Assembly (NCBI GenBank): GCA_904066235.2
Contig: CAJFCV020000005.1
Span: 5,513,501 to 5,577,500, forward strand
Source of the DNA: Bursaphelenchus xylophilus
Lineage: Eukaryota; Nematoda; Chromadorea; Rhabditida; Aphelenchoididae
Direction of reading: 5' to 3'
Length of the DNA: 64,000 bases
Shown: piece after piece, positions 11,222-24,200 of the stretch
Layout of the letters: each line of letters opens with the position of its first letter
Numbering within the stretch: position 1 is the stretch's first letter
The notes under the pieces: generated by a model
Told to the model about the DNA's origin: nothing
Database searches by the model: none
What the model saw: only the letters and a program-made list of their open reading frames with translations
Made by a program: the position numbers and the translations under genes

Positions 11222-13765
11222 ATGCTTTGGAGTCCAAAGCTCTTTTCAAGGTTTATTTCCCCTTTTAAACATATCATTCTGGGTGTGGAGAAGCCTCCGA
11301 TGTTTTGTTTTCCCCGTCCAGTGCCCGGCGATCTCATCTTTTTTTGTCGCAACGCTGTTTCCCAGGAATTCGAAGCCGCCGTTCTCGAAGTGGCTGTTGT
11401 TGATTCAAATGTTTATCACGTAGCGTTGGTTGTGGACCGCGAGCATGTTGTTCATGCTTTGCCCGACCGTGGGGTTGTTCAGGAACCGATCTCTTCTGCT
11501 CTTCGAAGTTTGTCTCCAGATTATATTGAGCTGGCTTCTCTGGATGTAGACACAAGTTGGAAAGAGAGAGCGTGTGAGAAAGCGAAGAAAGAGGTTGATC
11601 AGGCCTTTTATAATGATCTGTTTTCCTGGGAATGTCTGGATTCTCAGAATAGAAGAGCGTTTTATTGTTGTCAGTTGGTCGTTTGGTCTTATTATCAGAG
11701 TCATCCTGATCACAAGAACCCCTTCCTTGCGCATCAGTTGAATTTTAAGAACGCGGATGGAGTCATCAGTGAATTCTGGATTAATTACTATAGACAACGA
11801 GGCCGATCTGTTCCCCAAGACGAGCCTGGATCTCATCCTTCCAAGCTGAGGATATCCCCCGGCGTTCAAATCAAAGCCTCCAGACCATCTAGGATGAGTT
11901 CGAAGCTCTCAATCCCCAGGACTTTTCTGAAGAATCTTCATTATGTTAATGGAAGCTACGGATCCGAGGGGTTGTCCAATAAATTTGTTGTTTACGAACC
12001 AAGGTCAGGTAGGTATTTAAATATTTTATGCAAAGGTTACCAGAAGAGATCAGGGTTTATTCTAAAATATTTAATCATTCTAGGCGAAGTGTTAACGGAG
12101 ATAGGGTCAGCAACAACGCAAGATGTCCATGAAGTCGTTCAAGTTGCTAAAGAAGGGCAAAAAAAGTGGGCCCAGCTTGGGTGGCAACAGAGAGGAGAAG
12201 TTCTCAGACGAAGTGCAGTGCTCATTCGAGAAAATGTTGATCTTCTGGCTGATTGGGAGGTGAGGGATAATGGGAAGCCGATCAATGAAGCAATTGCCGA
12301 CGTCTTATCGTGTGCAGAGACTTTGGATTTTTTTAGCAGTGAGTTGTTGCCGAATAAATAGTAGTTCTTTAGACCCAAATTTGGCTGGGCAATACTTACC
12401 ATACGATGGAGATGACCAGAAATTTGCATACACGAAAAGGGAACCTCTAGGAGTTGTTGGTGCTATTGGAGCCTGGAATTATCCGATTCAGACCGCATCT
12501 TGGAAGATAGTTCCAGCCATAGCTTGCGGCAATTCTATTATTTACAAACCAAGTCCATTAACTCCGGTTACTACGGTATGACTTCAACGTAATACGAGTA
12601 CTTTATGTTTAGGTTCTTTTAGCCGAGATCTTAACCATGGCAGGGATACCCGATGGAGTTGTAAACATTGTGCAAGGAGAAGCAGACACTGGAACGGCTA
12701 TTTGTAAACATCCTGACATTAGAAAGGTCTCATTTACTGGTAGTGTTGCGACAGGAAAGAGAATCGCTCAGAACTCGAATAATGAGAATATAAAGCCGGT
12801 GACTCTGGAATTGGGTGGGAAGAGCGCTTGCGTTATTTTTGATGACGCTGATATTGAGGTAGCCGTCCATGGAGCCATGATGGCGAATTTTTACAGCCAA
12901 GGTGAGTATTCGTAACCAAAGTTTATTTTCTTTAGGACAAGTTTGCTCGAATGCATCAAAAGTCTTCGTCCATTCGTCTATAATCGAAGATTTCACAAAC
13001 TTATTGGTGAATAAAGTGAAGGCCATGAAGATTGGAGATCCTTTGGATAAATCGGTTCATGTCGGAGCCTCCATCTCAGAGGATCACATTAATAAAGTTT
13101 TGGGATACGTCGAAGATGCTGTTAAACATGGAGCGAAGAAATTGTATGGAGGAGAAAAAGTAAAGGTACCGGGACTTGAAAAGGGATTCTACATGTCGCC
13201 TTGTATCTTGGACAATGTTCAACCATCCATGCGCGCCTATCGAGAAGAGATCTTTGGTCCTGTTCTTCTGATAATTCCTTTCGAAGACGAAGAAGTAAGT
13301 TCGTTATGCTTATTTGATGATTCAACCGCCCACTTTGTACTAAAATATTTCATGTTACCTTTGTTTCACAGCCATGAACATTTTAAGGAAGTCCTCGCTC
13401 GAGCCAATGAAACGGATTACGGGTTGGCTGCTGGTGTTTTCACAACAGATCTCAAAAGGGCGCATACATTTGCCAACAGATTGGCAGCTGGAAATGTGTA
13501 CGTGAATACATTCAACGACGTCTGTAAGTACAATTTTAAATTGTCAGGCTTTGTTTTATCAAGTGGATAACCTCTCATTCCTGACGTTGTTCTGTTTTTA
13601 TCAGCCAAACATTATTTTTCAGCTCCCTGGGTTCCCTTCGGCGGTTATAATCAGAGTGGATATGGCAGAGAGAACGGTCAGGCTGCTATTGAGCATTATT
13701 CACAGCTCAAATCTATATTTATGAACGTCAGCGGCAAGTTGGACAACCCTTTTCCTTCCAATTGA
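11222..13765 (+). CDS. Papain-like amidase fused to ALDH9-type aldehyde dehydrogenase
   Basis: Seven exons (11222-12008, 12084-12338, 12373-12575, 12613-12901, 12936-13294, 13388-13523, 13623-13765) total 2172 nt, 723 residues, all in frame. Residues ~25-224 resemble the permuted NlpC/P60 (YiiX/C92-like) amidase fold: [10 protein letters not shown], a likely catalytic His in VYHVALVV, and a likely Cys in FYCCQLVVW. From Met225 the protein is a complete ALDH9/betaine-aldehyde-dehydrogenase-like enzyme of about 499 residues: [18 protein letters not shown], the NAD-site FTGS, LELGGKS with the catalytic base, the catalytic Cys in GQVCSN, EEIFGPV, and [13 protein letters not shown]9 oxidises aminoaldehydes such as 4-trimethylaminobutyraldehyde. 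Two separate genes with an unseen splice cannot be excluded, because an ag lies just before ATG 11894. Confidence 0.8.
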
Positions 13766-14407
13766 ACATATAATATATTTATTATATTATAGTTGGTTAC
13801 ATTTGTTTGTTAGGAACCAAAATAAACAGAAAAAGCGCCGTCCTATCGATTCGCTTTTTCTCTCTCGAAAGAAAAAAGAAAAGTGAGAGAGCGGTCAGAT
13901 TATGACCCTCTGTTTTGTTCTTGTGATTACTCATCCATCTTGACGTCATCATGGCCAAGAGATTTCGAAATAGTTTGTTGCGCAACAACTATCGCAATTT
14001 CTGGAATTCTATTTTTAGTAACAACTTTGGGCGGGCCTGAGGTTGCTAAGTTACTTAAGGCGATAAGAGTTGGGTATAAACGGATTTATTGTGTGAAAAG
14101 AATGGGTTCATTTGTGTCTTTCCTGCTGTTATGTATCTACTGATTACTTTATGCTATTTATCAGCTAATTCAGTTCGCTGAGTCAGTCTGTCGATCTGTC
14201 TAAAGCATGGGTTTTGATGCCCAGCCGGTACTTGTTATTTATTTCGGCCCAGATGCTTTGTTTTCGTTCTCTCTTTCATCGGCCGTTAGACGGCCGAACG
14301 TGAAATTACCTTTCTCCTGGTTTATTTTTCTTTTATCGCATTTCTTCTTACGTGTTTTAACTCTTTCGTAATGCAATTTTTTAAAATTTACTTGTAGCTG
14401 ATTTCAG
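13766..14407. other. Intergenic region between ALDH fusion gene and PH-domain gene
   Basis: 642 bp. Short frames are present on both strands, but none has splice signals or composition that would support a gene. A TA-rich stretch (about 13770-13795) follows the ALDH stop and could carry its polyadenylation signal. Confidence 0.35.
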
Positions 14408-15700
14408 ATGGATATTCGGAAATTAAAAGAGGGAACTCTTAAACGATACAAATCTGGATTCCTTGGCAGCAAATGGAAGGAATGTTTCGTGGTTCTATTC
14501 AGCGATTCAACGTTTAGTATTTACTCCAAGCAAGTAAGTTCTCGGTATAATTAATGTAATCTTTTTCAGGGTGATTCCAAGCCTGATGCCAAATTCCTCC
14601 TGAAAGATGTAGCTCCCTACATTTGTGTGGGTCTGATGACGGACAGAATGCCCACAAAACGACCTGATTTACCTGATGGATGCTCGGTCCATCATCTTGT
14701 GGGCATTGGAATGGATCCTCGAGCAGAAAAGGTCCATTGGATTCTATTCGCTTCGGATTCTGATTTAGAGTAAGTATTAAAGCCATGTTTTATTCGTTTT
14801 CGTTATTACGCATCGTCATCTCTTGAGCCTATTTCAGATCCTGGTTTGCGGAGATAGTGAAGACCTTACCAAAGCCCGCAAACCCCCCTCCAGCACCGGG
14901 CCAACCCGGCCAGCCGCCTTCGCAGCAGCCTTCCGCTCCACAGCCGCCAGCTTCAGGTGGATTCGGTAAGCCATAATATTTAAATAAAATGCTAAGGACA
15001 TTTAAAAAAATTTTCTTAGCCTCGGTATTATAGAAATTTTAACCGTTTTCTATTTTCAGTTCCTCCAGCACAGTATCCGTCCAACCCCTACCCCTCCCAA
15101 CCACAACCGCCGCCTTATCAAGCAGGCGGGGGATATAATCCAGGACCTCAAGGTGGAGGATACAACCCCGGACCCCAAGGATACGGAGGTGGAAGTCATC
15201 AGACGACCGTCATTGTGGATAGAGGAGGATCATCTTATGGTGGAGGTGGATCCGGCCTCGGATCTGGCCTTGGATTTGGTTCTGGAATGTTGATGGGATC
15301 GCTCCTTGGCTATGGCGTTGGCAGTTTCTTCACTCCACATTATTCTAGTGGATTCGGAGGATTCGGCGGATATGGGGGTGGATTTGGCGGAGGATATCCG
15401 GGAGTTGGTGGTGGGTATCCGAGTATACAGGACAATGACACCTACGTTACCAACAACTACTACAACACCAATGACAACGACTCTCAGAGTACTCAGCCGC
15501 AGAATAACGAACCACGTGAGGAAGGGGAGCAGGAAGGGGAACATCAGTCCGAGGGACAGGAGGACCCACCCGAGGACTATCAACAAGATAATAACGATGA
15601 TTTAGATAACGACTACAATGACGACGGTGGCTACGACGATGGAGGATACGATGCGGGCGGGTTCGATGATGGCGGTGGTTTCGACGGCGGCGACTGGTAG
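14408..15700 (+). CDS. PH-domain-like protein with Gly- and Asp-rich tail
   Basis: Four exons (14408-14533, 14570-14769, 14838-14965, 15060-15700) total 1095 nt, 364 residues. Residues 1-118 look like a pleckstrin-homology fold: LKEGTLKRYKSGFLGSKWKE, FVVLFSDSTFSIYSK, and a C-terminal helix ESWFAEIVKTLPK. The rest is low complexity: Pro/Gln-rich (130-190), then Gly/Tyr/Phe-rich repeats, then an acidic tail with DDGGYDDGGYDAGG and a final DW. Nematodes carry several small PH proteins of this type. A PH domain would suggest lipid or protein binding at membranes, but no lipid-binding signature can be claimed. The Gly-rich segment could promote self-association; that is inference. Confidence 0.75.
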
Positions 15701-16166
15701 TTAATGTTTGGCCCGGAATTCATCTGTCGATAGTCATTAAAGAACATATATTGTAAATACCATTAACAATTGTCGAATTTGCGTGTTACATTTGACTAAT
15801 TGCTTTGTACAAAATAATAAATGTTATGACTCATGAAACTCGGCTTTTTGGGGCATTTGAGGGGTCAAATGGAACTTGCGATCCTTTGATGAACTAGGTC
15901 CTACAGTTGTATTCTTATGTAGTCATCACCCACCTAGATTGTGCAATGAATGGTTCTGGTTTCGCAACGAAAACAAAATGCTTTTTGGCAGGGATAAGAT
16001 GACGTGCATAAAATATGTCATCCCGCAGGGTGCCGTCACAACTGTAGACCACGAAGTTCTTCTCTTTCTTGTCGTCCTCAGTTCTTGCTTTCGTCAAATA
16101 TTTTGAAATGTATGTGTTTTGGTCCAATACTTTATATATTTTATTGGTTAACTTCAGATCAAGAAG
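15701..16166. other. Intergenic region with an unsupported minus-strand frame
   Basis: 466 bp. A 70-codon minus-strand frame (16127-15915, starting MDQNTYISKYLTKAR) has protein-like composition but no homologue I recognise and no visible splice partners. I see nothing else in this gap. Confidence 0.3.
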
Positions 16167-17656
16167 ATGAACTCTCCTGATGATGTTTCTGAGAATCCGT
16201 GTTTCCTACCGGTAGTTCTGGAGAAACAACGCTTCACCACACTACTCGACCATGAATTATGTAACTTGAAGTCGATTAGAAATCCCCAGGATTATCTACC
16301 CGCTTCTTTCACAGCCGTCCTTTCGTCTTCCGAGCCTTCTCAGGGTCGTTTTTACATCAGTTCTCTGCTACGACAAGTCACTGAAGAAGCACTGTCCAAA
16401 ACACTGAAGGCGATATACGAGCCGGAAGATGCGGCCGATGACAGTTTTATTGGAAACACGCTTACAGTTGAAGACGTTATCCTCCATGAAGAATACATTT
16501 ATGTTTTGGATGGTGTTTACAAGCGGGGAGAGGTCGAAGAGGTTATTTATTCTGAGCCTCCAGTAATTCGTATCAAGAATCGAGATTTCCCGCAGAAGAT
16601 CGACGAAATTGGCCTTTCCGGCCTTCGAACAACTGAAAAGTACTTCAAATCTACTGCACGTTCAATTGGTTTGATGGGGATGGAGGTTTTTGTACCGGGT
16701 AAGGCGTGACGGGCAAAGTTAATGTATTTCAGCTGGTTTTCGGTTTGACAATGACTGGATGCGAAGGGCCAGAAAGGGAGAAGCCGTTGATGTTACAGTT
16801 TTTAACATGAGTGAACCGTTCTACGGCGTTTTCGAGAGGGGTAAGTTTATCTTCGCCGTTTTGCACAACTTTTCCAGCCATGGATGTCACAAGTCCATTC
16901 AACGCAATCACTCTGGGTAGAGAGATATTCGAAGAAGATTACCAGACCTGGGTGAGGGTTTTGTCGGAACAAAGTCGCAAAGTTTGCAAAAGGGGGTCTT
17001 ACCCATACCTGACTCGGCAATTGACTGAAGGAAGGGTGACGTGTTTTGTAATTGGACATGAAAAAAATATCCTTTATGTCAGAGACACTGGTAGGTTTTA
17101 CTATGAGTATTAGTTATTTTTTCAGAGTGTTTCTTGGCTCTGAGTATATTGAAGATGGTTCTCGCTTCGTATGGGGCTCAAGGGATGGCCGACGAATTTG
17201 CAGTGCAGGATCAAAGGGACCTGCGGGTTGGCTGTGCTTATGTCATCAGAGACTCAGAAACTGGCGTAAGTACGTTTCCTTTATTCTAATTTTTTAGTTA
17301 TTTTTTCGATCTCAACTTATCCAGGCCACTGGCAATCGTCTAATCTTTAGCAGTGTTGACTATCCATCGAAAGCACCGAAGGAATTTTTATTCAGTGACG
17401 TTTACCAGCGACAAATATTCTATCCATTTGAAAGTCTCCTCTTCCCCCGTTTGGTAGGCTAAATTACAATATTATCTATGTTTTTTAAAACTTTTTGTTT
17501 TAGTATACAACTGTGAGCGTCACCGACTTCAAAAGTTCAGATTCAGATGTCTATGATGATGCGATTGGAATGCCCCTCACTCTTGAGTACGATGCCGAGA
17601 ACAGATCATATTACTCCGAAATCAGAACTAATCTTGTAGAAAATTCAGAGGAATAA
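16167..17656 (+). CDS. Uncharacterised 424-residue protein
   Basis: Six exons (16167-16698, 16733-16840, 16878-17090, 17126-17265, 17325-17453, 17504-17656) total 1275 nt, exactly in frame. There is no signal peptide and no clear membrane helix. Residues ~85-180 contain VEDVILHEEYIYVLDGVYKR and a tract around KNRDFPQKIDEIGLSG. Later segments (FVIGHEKNILYVRD, FAVQDQRDLRVGCAYVIRD) look like beta-rich globular protein. I do not recognise the family. The consistent phases and composition make the gene itself credible. An ATG-proximal acceptor (ttcag at 16158) suggests trans-splicing or a 5' UTR intron just before the start. Confidence 0.7.
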
Positions 17657-18261
17657 TCCTTTTCTATGACTAACATATCTTGTAACTTAAATTTTTTTAT
17701 AACCAAGTGTAACGTGTATTAAACAAATGAAATTCAAGAAAAGCAGCCTACAACTCCATGTTAATGGTAATATTTTTGACCGTTACTTTTGTTAAGTTTC
17801 GTTTGTTGAAAAAGAATGACTATGAATACAAGCTGCATTTTGTGACGCAACACAGCGTAGTTGAAGTTTTTTCCTGACCTAATGTGTCACAAGTAGAATT
17901 TTGGAGGAAATCTTTGGCTGATTTTTCTTGGCTAATCTTTCCGTCTGTTCAGACGGTAACGTTATAAATGTTTCTTGGTATTTAAGACCGACTTTGTCTT
18001 CCAAAAATTCTTCTGAAAGAATTGTGATGCCAGCAATCTTTTGGTCAATGGATGTGGACAAAACGTCCAGATTAAGTGTGTGGACGAATACTAACGTCTA
18101 AACGGTTCAGGAAATGCGCTGGATAGACGTGCCCTGTATACTGTTGTCAATGAATAAATTCGATGTTTTAATATCGTTGATGCTTTTTTAGTTAAAGGCC
18201 AGTTGTAAAATCACCTTATTGGGGAATGTAATAATATAAATAATTAAGGCTTATAGTGCTA
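17657..18261. other. Convergent intergenic region, unknown gene / papilin
   Basis: 605 bp between a plus-strand stop and the papilin minus-strand stop. A 60-codon minus-strand frame (18061-17879) has no recognisable content. Probably the two 3' UTRs and spacer. Confidence 0.4.
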
Positions 18262-21200
18262 TTATTTTCTTTTGTTCGGATTGCATGTTTTGCAACAGAA
18301 ATTGTAATATCTTTGGTTTTGACATAAATTCGTCCGAAGTACCATGTTGCAAACGCTGGGGCTTCCTCGATCGATGCAAACTTCGTAGGAAGGTTCTGTA
18401 AACGAAGGTATGTATTTTTAATTTATACTTGCCTTTCACGACGACTCTCTTAGGATTAGACAGTAATGTCATCATTCCTGCGTTGCACGTATAAAGGCCA
18501 TTATCGTTGATTCCTGCGTTCTTTATCTTCAGAATGTTCCCATATCCCTAAAGTTAGTTGATTTGATGCTATGATTTAATTATATGATACCTCGTATCTC
18601 GGGTCATTTAAGTCCAACTTGGAGTCGTTTCTAAACCAGACCGCGTCTTCATCCACTTCCCCGAATAAGCATTTCATTGCAATCTCATCTCCAGGTTTGA
18701 ACATTGCATTATGGGATATCTCGATCTCTGCGCGAACTCTTCTTTCCTTCTTCATATCGACGAAGTTCTTACTGTAAGATTATTGCCTTTCTCTAATTTA
18801 ACCCTCCTCTTACCATTGATTGAAACAATCCAATTCAGAATCAAACCGGTTGTCATTCCCTCCACAACCTCCGTAGGTGAATGAGCGACACAACCCGAGG
18901 TTCATGTCGAAGAACCACTTCTTCTCGACTCCAGAACATGGTCCAGAATCAAAATTCATTGAGCAGATGTCTAAAGATGATCCCAAATTTTAATTATTAC
19001 CTACCCTTTGGCTGTAGCATCTTCACAATATGTCCGACCGGCGAGCGACATCTTTTGCTGCATTCTTCCTTGGTATTGAATCTGTTTGCATTACCACGAC
19101 AACCTCCGAATGTGAACTTCTTGCATGCTCCTTCCTGAGAGTCGTAGTAATACTGGGTGATTGGGTCTTGACAAGGGCCACTGTCTTTTTCGAACAGGCA
19201 AACGTCATCTAAACGTAAACGTTTCCTTTCATTTACCTACCATGTTCATCAGTTGGCAGTTCCACTCGACATAAACTTTCACATTCCGCCTTACTACTGA
19301 AGCGATTACCATTTCCTCCGCATCCAGACCACCAGAAAAGAGCGCACTCGCCTTTGTTCAGATCGTAATGCCATTTAGGGACTTTGAGGTAACATTCGCC
19401 AACTCCCTTAGGCTCCGAACAAACTCTCTGTTGCCTGTATTCTCCGCAAGCACGCTGACAACCTTCCATTGATTGGAAATTGTTCGAGTTTCCTTTGCAT
19501 CCAGTAAATAGGAAGGATCTGCATTGTTGTCTTTCTGGATCGAACCTCCATCTCAGAATAGAGCCATGGCAGGGGCCTTTGTCTTCAGGTTGCAGACACA
19601 GTTCTAAGCGGAATCGTTAATATTTTGGTATTGCCGTACCTGGAATATCAGTCACCTTCTGAGGGTGTACTGTTATTTCTTCGGGAACCGTTTCAAACTC
19701 CTCAGTAGCTCCATCCGACGTAACAGTGGCTTCTGCCAATGCGGTCCCTTCGTGCTGTTCTCTCCTGCTTGAACCATCTTTAGTTCCCTCATCTCTTCTT
19801 TGAACGTGGTGATGATGTTTCTTGTGAACTTTTACTACCTTAGTGAATGCTTCGAATGCGGGATATTCATACATCTGATAGAGTCTTTCGACTTGCCCAG
19901 CATCAGTCATTCCACAAGTTTTTTGGCATTGGTTGCGCGATTCGAAACGGTTAGCGTTTCCAGCACAACCACCATAAATAAACTGGCGACAGGTTCGGGA
20001 GTTGATATCATAGTAATATTGACGGATCATGTCACTGCATAAACATATATCATACGCAAATTAGCACGAACATTGAAAGCTCAACACATCACAATTGACG
20101 GATATTTACCTGCAGGGTCCAGTTGCATGTGGCATACTACAGATTTGAAGGGTGGTCGGCTGAACACTCTCCTCGAACTGCTTCATCTCTTGAGTCGGAT
20201 CTGCAACACACAAGGACGATTAACACAAAGGAAACGTGACACAAGACAAGCACATTAATGACATAAAAGTATAGACAAACGGGAACGGATGAAACACAAC
20301 TAGATACGGACTAAACACAACGGGAAATTCGGAATCCTCAAAATTTATCTATTAATTTATTCGGAATCGATATTACAGATGTACCGTAATAAGGAGAAAA
20401 AGTCAACAATATGTGGAATATCTGATATTACCGTAAACAGAAGAGGATTTGGCAGTGGAAAGAGAAGTCGGGGTGTGAGAGATCTTACCACCACGCAATT
20501 AAACTAAGACTTGGTTACTGAAGAGATGCAATAATTATAAAATCACTGACGCGAGCACCGTTCCTCGCACTGCTCCTTGGTCGCGAAGTTGTTTCCGTTT
20601 CCGAGACAACCGCTGAACTCGAACTGTTGACATTCCTTGGCTTCCTTGTTGTAGTAGAACTTCTGATGATGTCCTCCACAAGGTCCCTTAACGGCGGGAA
20701 GGTCACATACATCTGAAATGATTTGAGTTATAACAAAGATGAGGTGAGAGTACAAGACCCAAAACCGTGTAACACTTACTGAGATAGGAACCACAGATGT
20801 CTTTGCATTCTTGTTCCGTCTTGAACAAGTTTCCGTTGCCCTTACAACCACCATAGTAAAAGCGAGTACAAGTCCCGTCAGTCTTTTTGAAGAACCACAT
20901 GGTTGTGAATCGGGTACATGGTCCCTTATCTGGAGCAGCTTCACATCGCTGGGCCGCACTCAACGATGACAATGCTGAAAAGCCGACGTTACGTAACTCG
21001 AACACTTATGTCGGAGACATAACCTTTCAACTTACGTTGGGTGATCTCGGCACCCTGTCCAATAGGACTATTGGCGACCGGCTGAACTCGAGAACAAGAG
21101 AATTGACACTGTTCTTTACTCTGGAATCTGTTTCTGTTTCCACCACAGCCAGAATATTGGAAGATCTCGCAAGAATCGGATGAGGGATTGTAGAAGTAAG

Positions 21201-24200
21201 CATCGAACTTTCCGTTGCAAGTTCCCACATCCTTCGGAAGGTTACAACTTTCCCGATCTGAAACTAAATCTACTTATTCCAAGAAGAACAACCAAAGAAA
21301 TGTTTTGTGAGTAAAAGTTATAAAAGGACAGATCACAGAGTGAAGCCAGGCATGTGATTCTACTCACTGTGGACCTGAGGCTGAGTCTTATTCTGTTTTA
21401 AATAGCCACATCTGTTCAGACAGTCGGCCTTGTTCTTGAATCTGTTCTCATTCCCATTACAACCACTGTAAATGAATTGATGGCATTCTTGGTTGAACAC
21501 ATTGAAGTACCACATGTCCTCGTAACTGTTACATTCACCGCTGTTAACCAACAGAGAACAAACAGGATCATTCCTGGCGGTGTGTTGAACTCGATCAAGT
21601 TCATGTCTTCGTTGAGCTTCTTCTTTCTGTTTTTTGACACTCTCGAAGTAATCACGGTGACGCTGTTCCCATTCAGCTCTTCTTCTGGCTTCTTCTTCTG
21701 TTAATGTAACCACAAATATCACAGACAAAGTTAGTGCATACAAGAACATCAAATCGTGTTATAATTTGTGTTACGGTAACTTGATTGTAACTACTTACCT
21801 GTCTGACCTTGTTGAGTTTGGGCAGCTCGTTGGCGAGCATCTTCTTCTTGTCTTCTTTGTTCGTACTCTCGTTGGCGGGCAAAGGGATCGGCGGTGGGAG
21901 GGGAGATTGTCGTAGTGGGACCAACATTTGAACAGAATCTTTGACAGGATTCCCAGGAATCAAAGTTGTTGGCATTTCCAAGGCATCCACGCCACCAGAA
22001 GGCGTCACATCGCTTGGTGGTGTAGTCGTACCAGTAGCGGGGCTTGAGGTCATTACATTTCTGTGGGCCTTCCACTTTGGGCAGATAACATCTCCCCAAT
22101 TCTGGGGGTTCCACACAGACAGTCTCACATTCTTCTTTACTGGCAAAGTTGTTCTCGTTTCCAGCACATCCGCCGAACCAGAATTGTGAACAGCGACCTT
22201 CAACGGAATCGTAGAACCATCTGAGAGCATACTGAGCTTGGCAGAGTTCTCCCTTGTCCTGTGGCAGGTTGCAAGCAACTAAACAGACATCCTTAAGTAA
22301 ATCAAAAATCGGGATAACGAAGACAGCACTAACAATAAACTTACTAATCTTGGCAGGAGCAACAGTTCCGGCGACAATGAATGGAGGCTTGGTAGTTGTT
22401 GGGCAGCCCGCTCCATTTGGACCCAGAGCTTTGGTAATTCCATCAGGACAACAACCGTGTTTGGCATATCTACAGTCATCACATCCCTCCTTCTTGGGTC
22501 CCAAAGCAGTTGTTTCCCCGTCTGGACAGCATCCGAATCGGGTGTATTGGCAAGGGCATCCCTCCTTGTTGGGGCCGCGGGCAGCTGTCTTTCCGTCAGG
22601 ACAACATCCATGCTGACTTTGGGCACAACTCTCGGGACATCCATAATATCCAGCTCCCTTAGCTGACGATTTTCCATCAGGACAACATCCATATTGACTG
22701 TACTCACAACCACAGCCTTCGTTGTTGACTCCCTTCGATACGGTAGTTCCATCAGGACAGCATCCATATTTGGTAAGGAGGCATTGGACCCCACAACCAG
22801 TGTTATTCTTGTCAAGAGCACCGGTCTCACCATCAGGGCAACATCCAAATTGGCTGTTTTCGCAAGGGAAGGCCGATCTTTCACATCCCAAATAATGAGG
22901 ACCGAAGGCGATGGTCTTTCGATCTTTGCAACAACCGAATCTAGAAGCAGCACACACTGGTTCTCCGCAACCCTCAAAGTTGGGACCTCTGGCCAAGGTG
23001 ACATTATCCAGACAACATCCATGTTGTGTCTCGTTACAAGCTCCAAGTATGAATTCAGGGCAACCGAGGAAGTCTTTCCCTTCAGCTGGAGTGTACCAAT
23101 CAGGACAACATCCGAATTCCGTCTTCGAGCAATGTTTGGTGGCATTCCCGTCCTCGGTCTCATTTCCCAGCAGCAGATCAGCAATCTCCAAGGTCTCGTT
23201 GGCAGCAGCACAGAGGATGCTTGCGACTTCTCCAGTCTCTTCATTGGTTACTTCGCACTCCTTCTCGGCATCCTCCTTCTTTTCCGCCGTTTCTGGTTCC
23301 TCTCCGCTGGCTGGTTCAGGTTCGATATATTCGTCGCATCCGAGGGAATTGGGACCAGTAGCCTCAGTGATGTTATCATTACAGCATCCGAACTCAGAGA
23401 GGGAGCAGTTGGAGCATCCCTCGAACCAATCGCCTTGGGCAAAGGTCACATTGTCTGGGCAGCATCCGAAGTCGCTGTCGAAACAAGCTGAATGAGGGTA
23501 ATGATGACTCAAATCAACTTACTGGGACAAGGTTGCACGTTACACTCCTGGGTCTCCACTGGCTTGGTCTCTTCTCCGCACCATTCTGGGACTGGTTTCT
23601 TGTCGTAGTTGAGACAAACAGCAAATCGATCTTGTTTTCCTCCTCCACACTCCACAGTACAGTTCGACCATGGACCAGTATACCAAGTACCGGTGCATTT
23701 GGCTTCGTTGATACATTCTTCGGTGACATTTGGCTTCTCACTGCTGCATAAGTTGTCTTCGACTATCTAAACGAGCCTGTTATTTTTTTGTTTCCTTACT
23801 TTAATGGTTCCCAATTCATTCAAAGCACAGTGCACTTTTCTGTCCTTGTGGCCATGCCCACATTCAGTGCTACACTTGCTCCATTCAGAGACATGCCATT
23901 GATAGATACAAGGCAAAGCTGTGGCGCAAGGTCTGACATCCGGAGGGATCTCGGTTACCTTGTCATCCAGACACTTCTCGCGAGGATAGGGACGTCCAGT
24001 TTGATCTTGACAAGTCACATTTCTGGTCTCTTCGGTGTCAGTGCATCGCTCGCAGAGGTCCCAGTCGGTAGTCACGAAATGAAGACCCTCGCATGGACCG
24101 AGGTTACAGTATCTGATGGTCTCCAGTTCAACCCCAGGAGGGCAGGCGTCGGCGGGAAGAAGCTTGCCTTCCTCTCCCGTCTTCTCACTGCGACAAGTCA

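Noticed and set aside
12009..12083. Coding sequence inside the first ALDH intron
   Set aside because: The 75-nt intron has no stop and keeps the frame, so it reads through. It falls exactly where ALDH9 proteins are continuous (RSG-EVLTE), so it is treated as an intron.
15915..16127. 70-codon minus-strand frame starting MDQNTYISKYLTKAR
   Set aside because: Protein-like composition but no recognised family or splice partners; kept only as a comment on the gap.
22694..23491. A 265-codon plus-strand open frame opposite papilin
   Set aside because: It is the antisense shadow of the lagrin repeats (Cys-rich, regular codons keep the opposite strand open). No splice logic or domain of its own.
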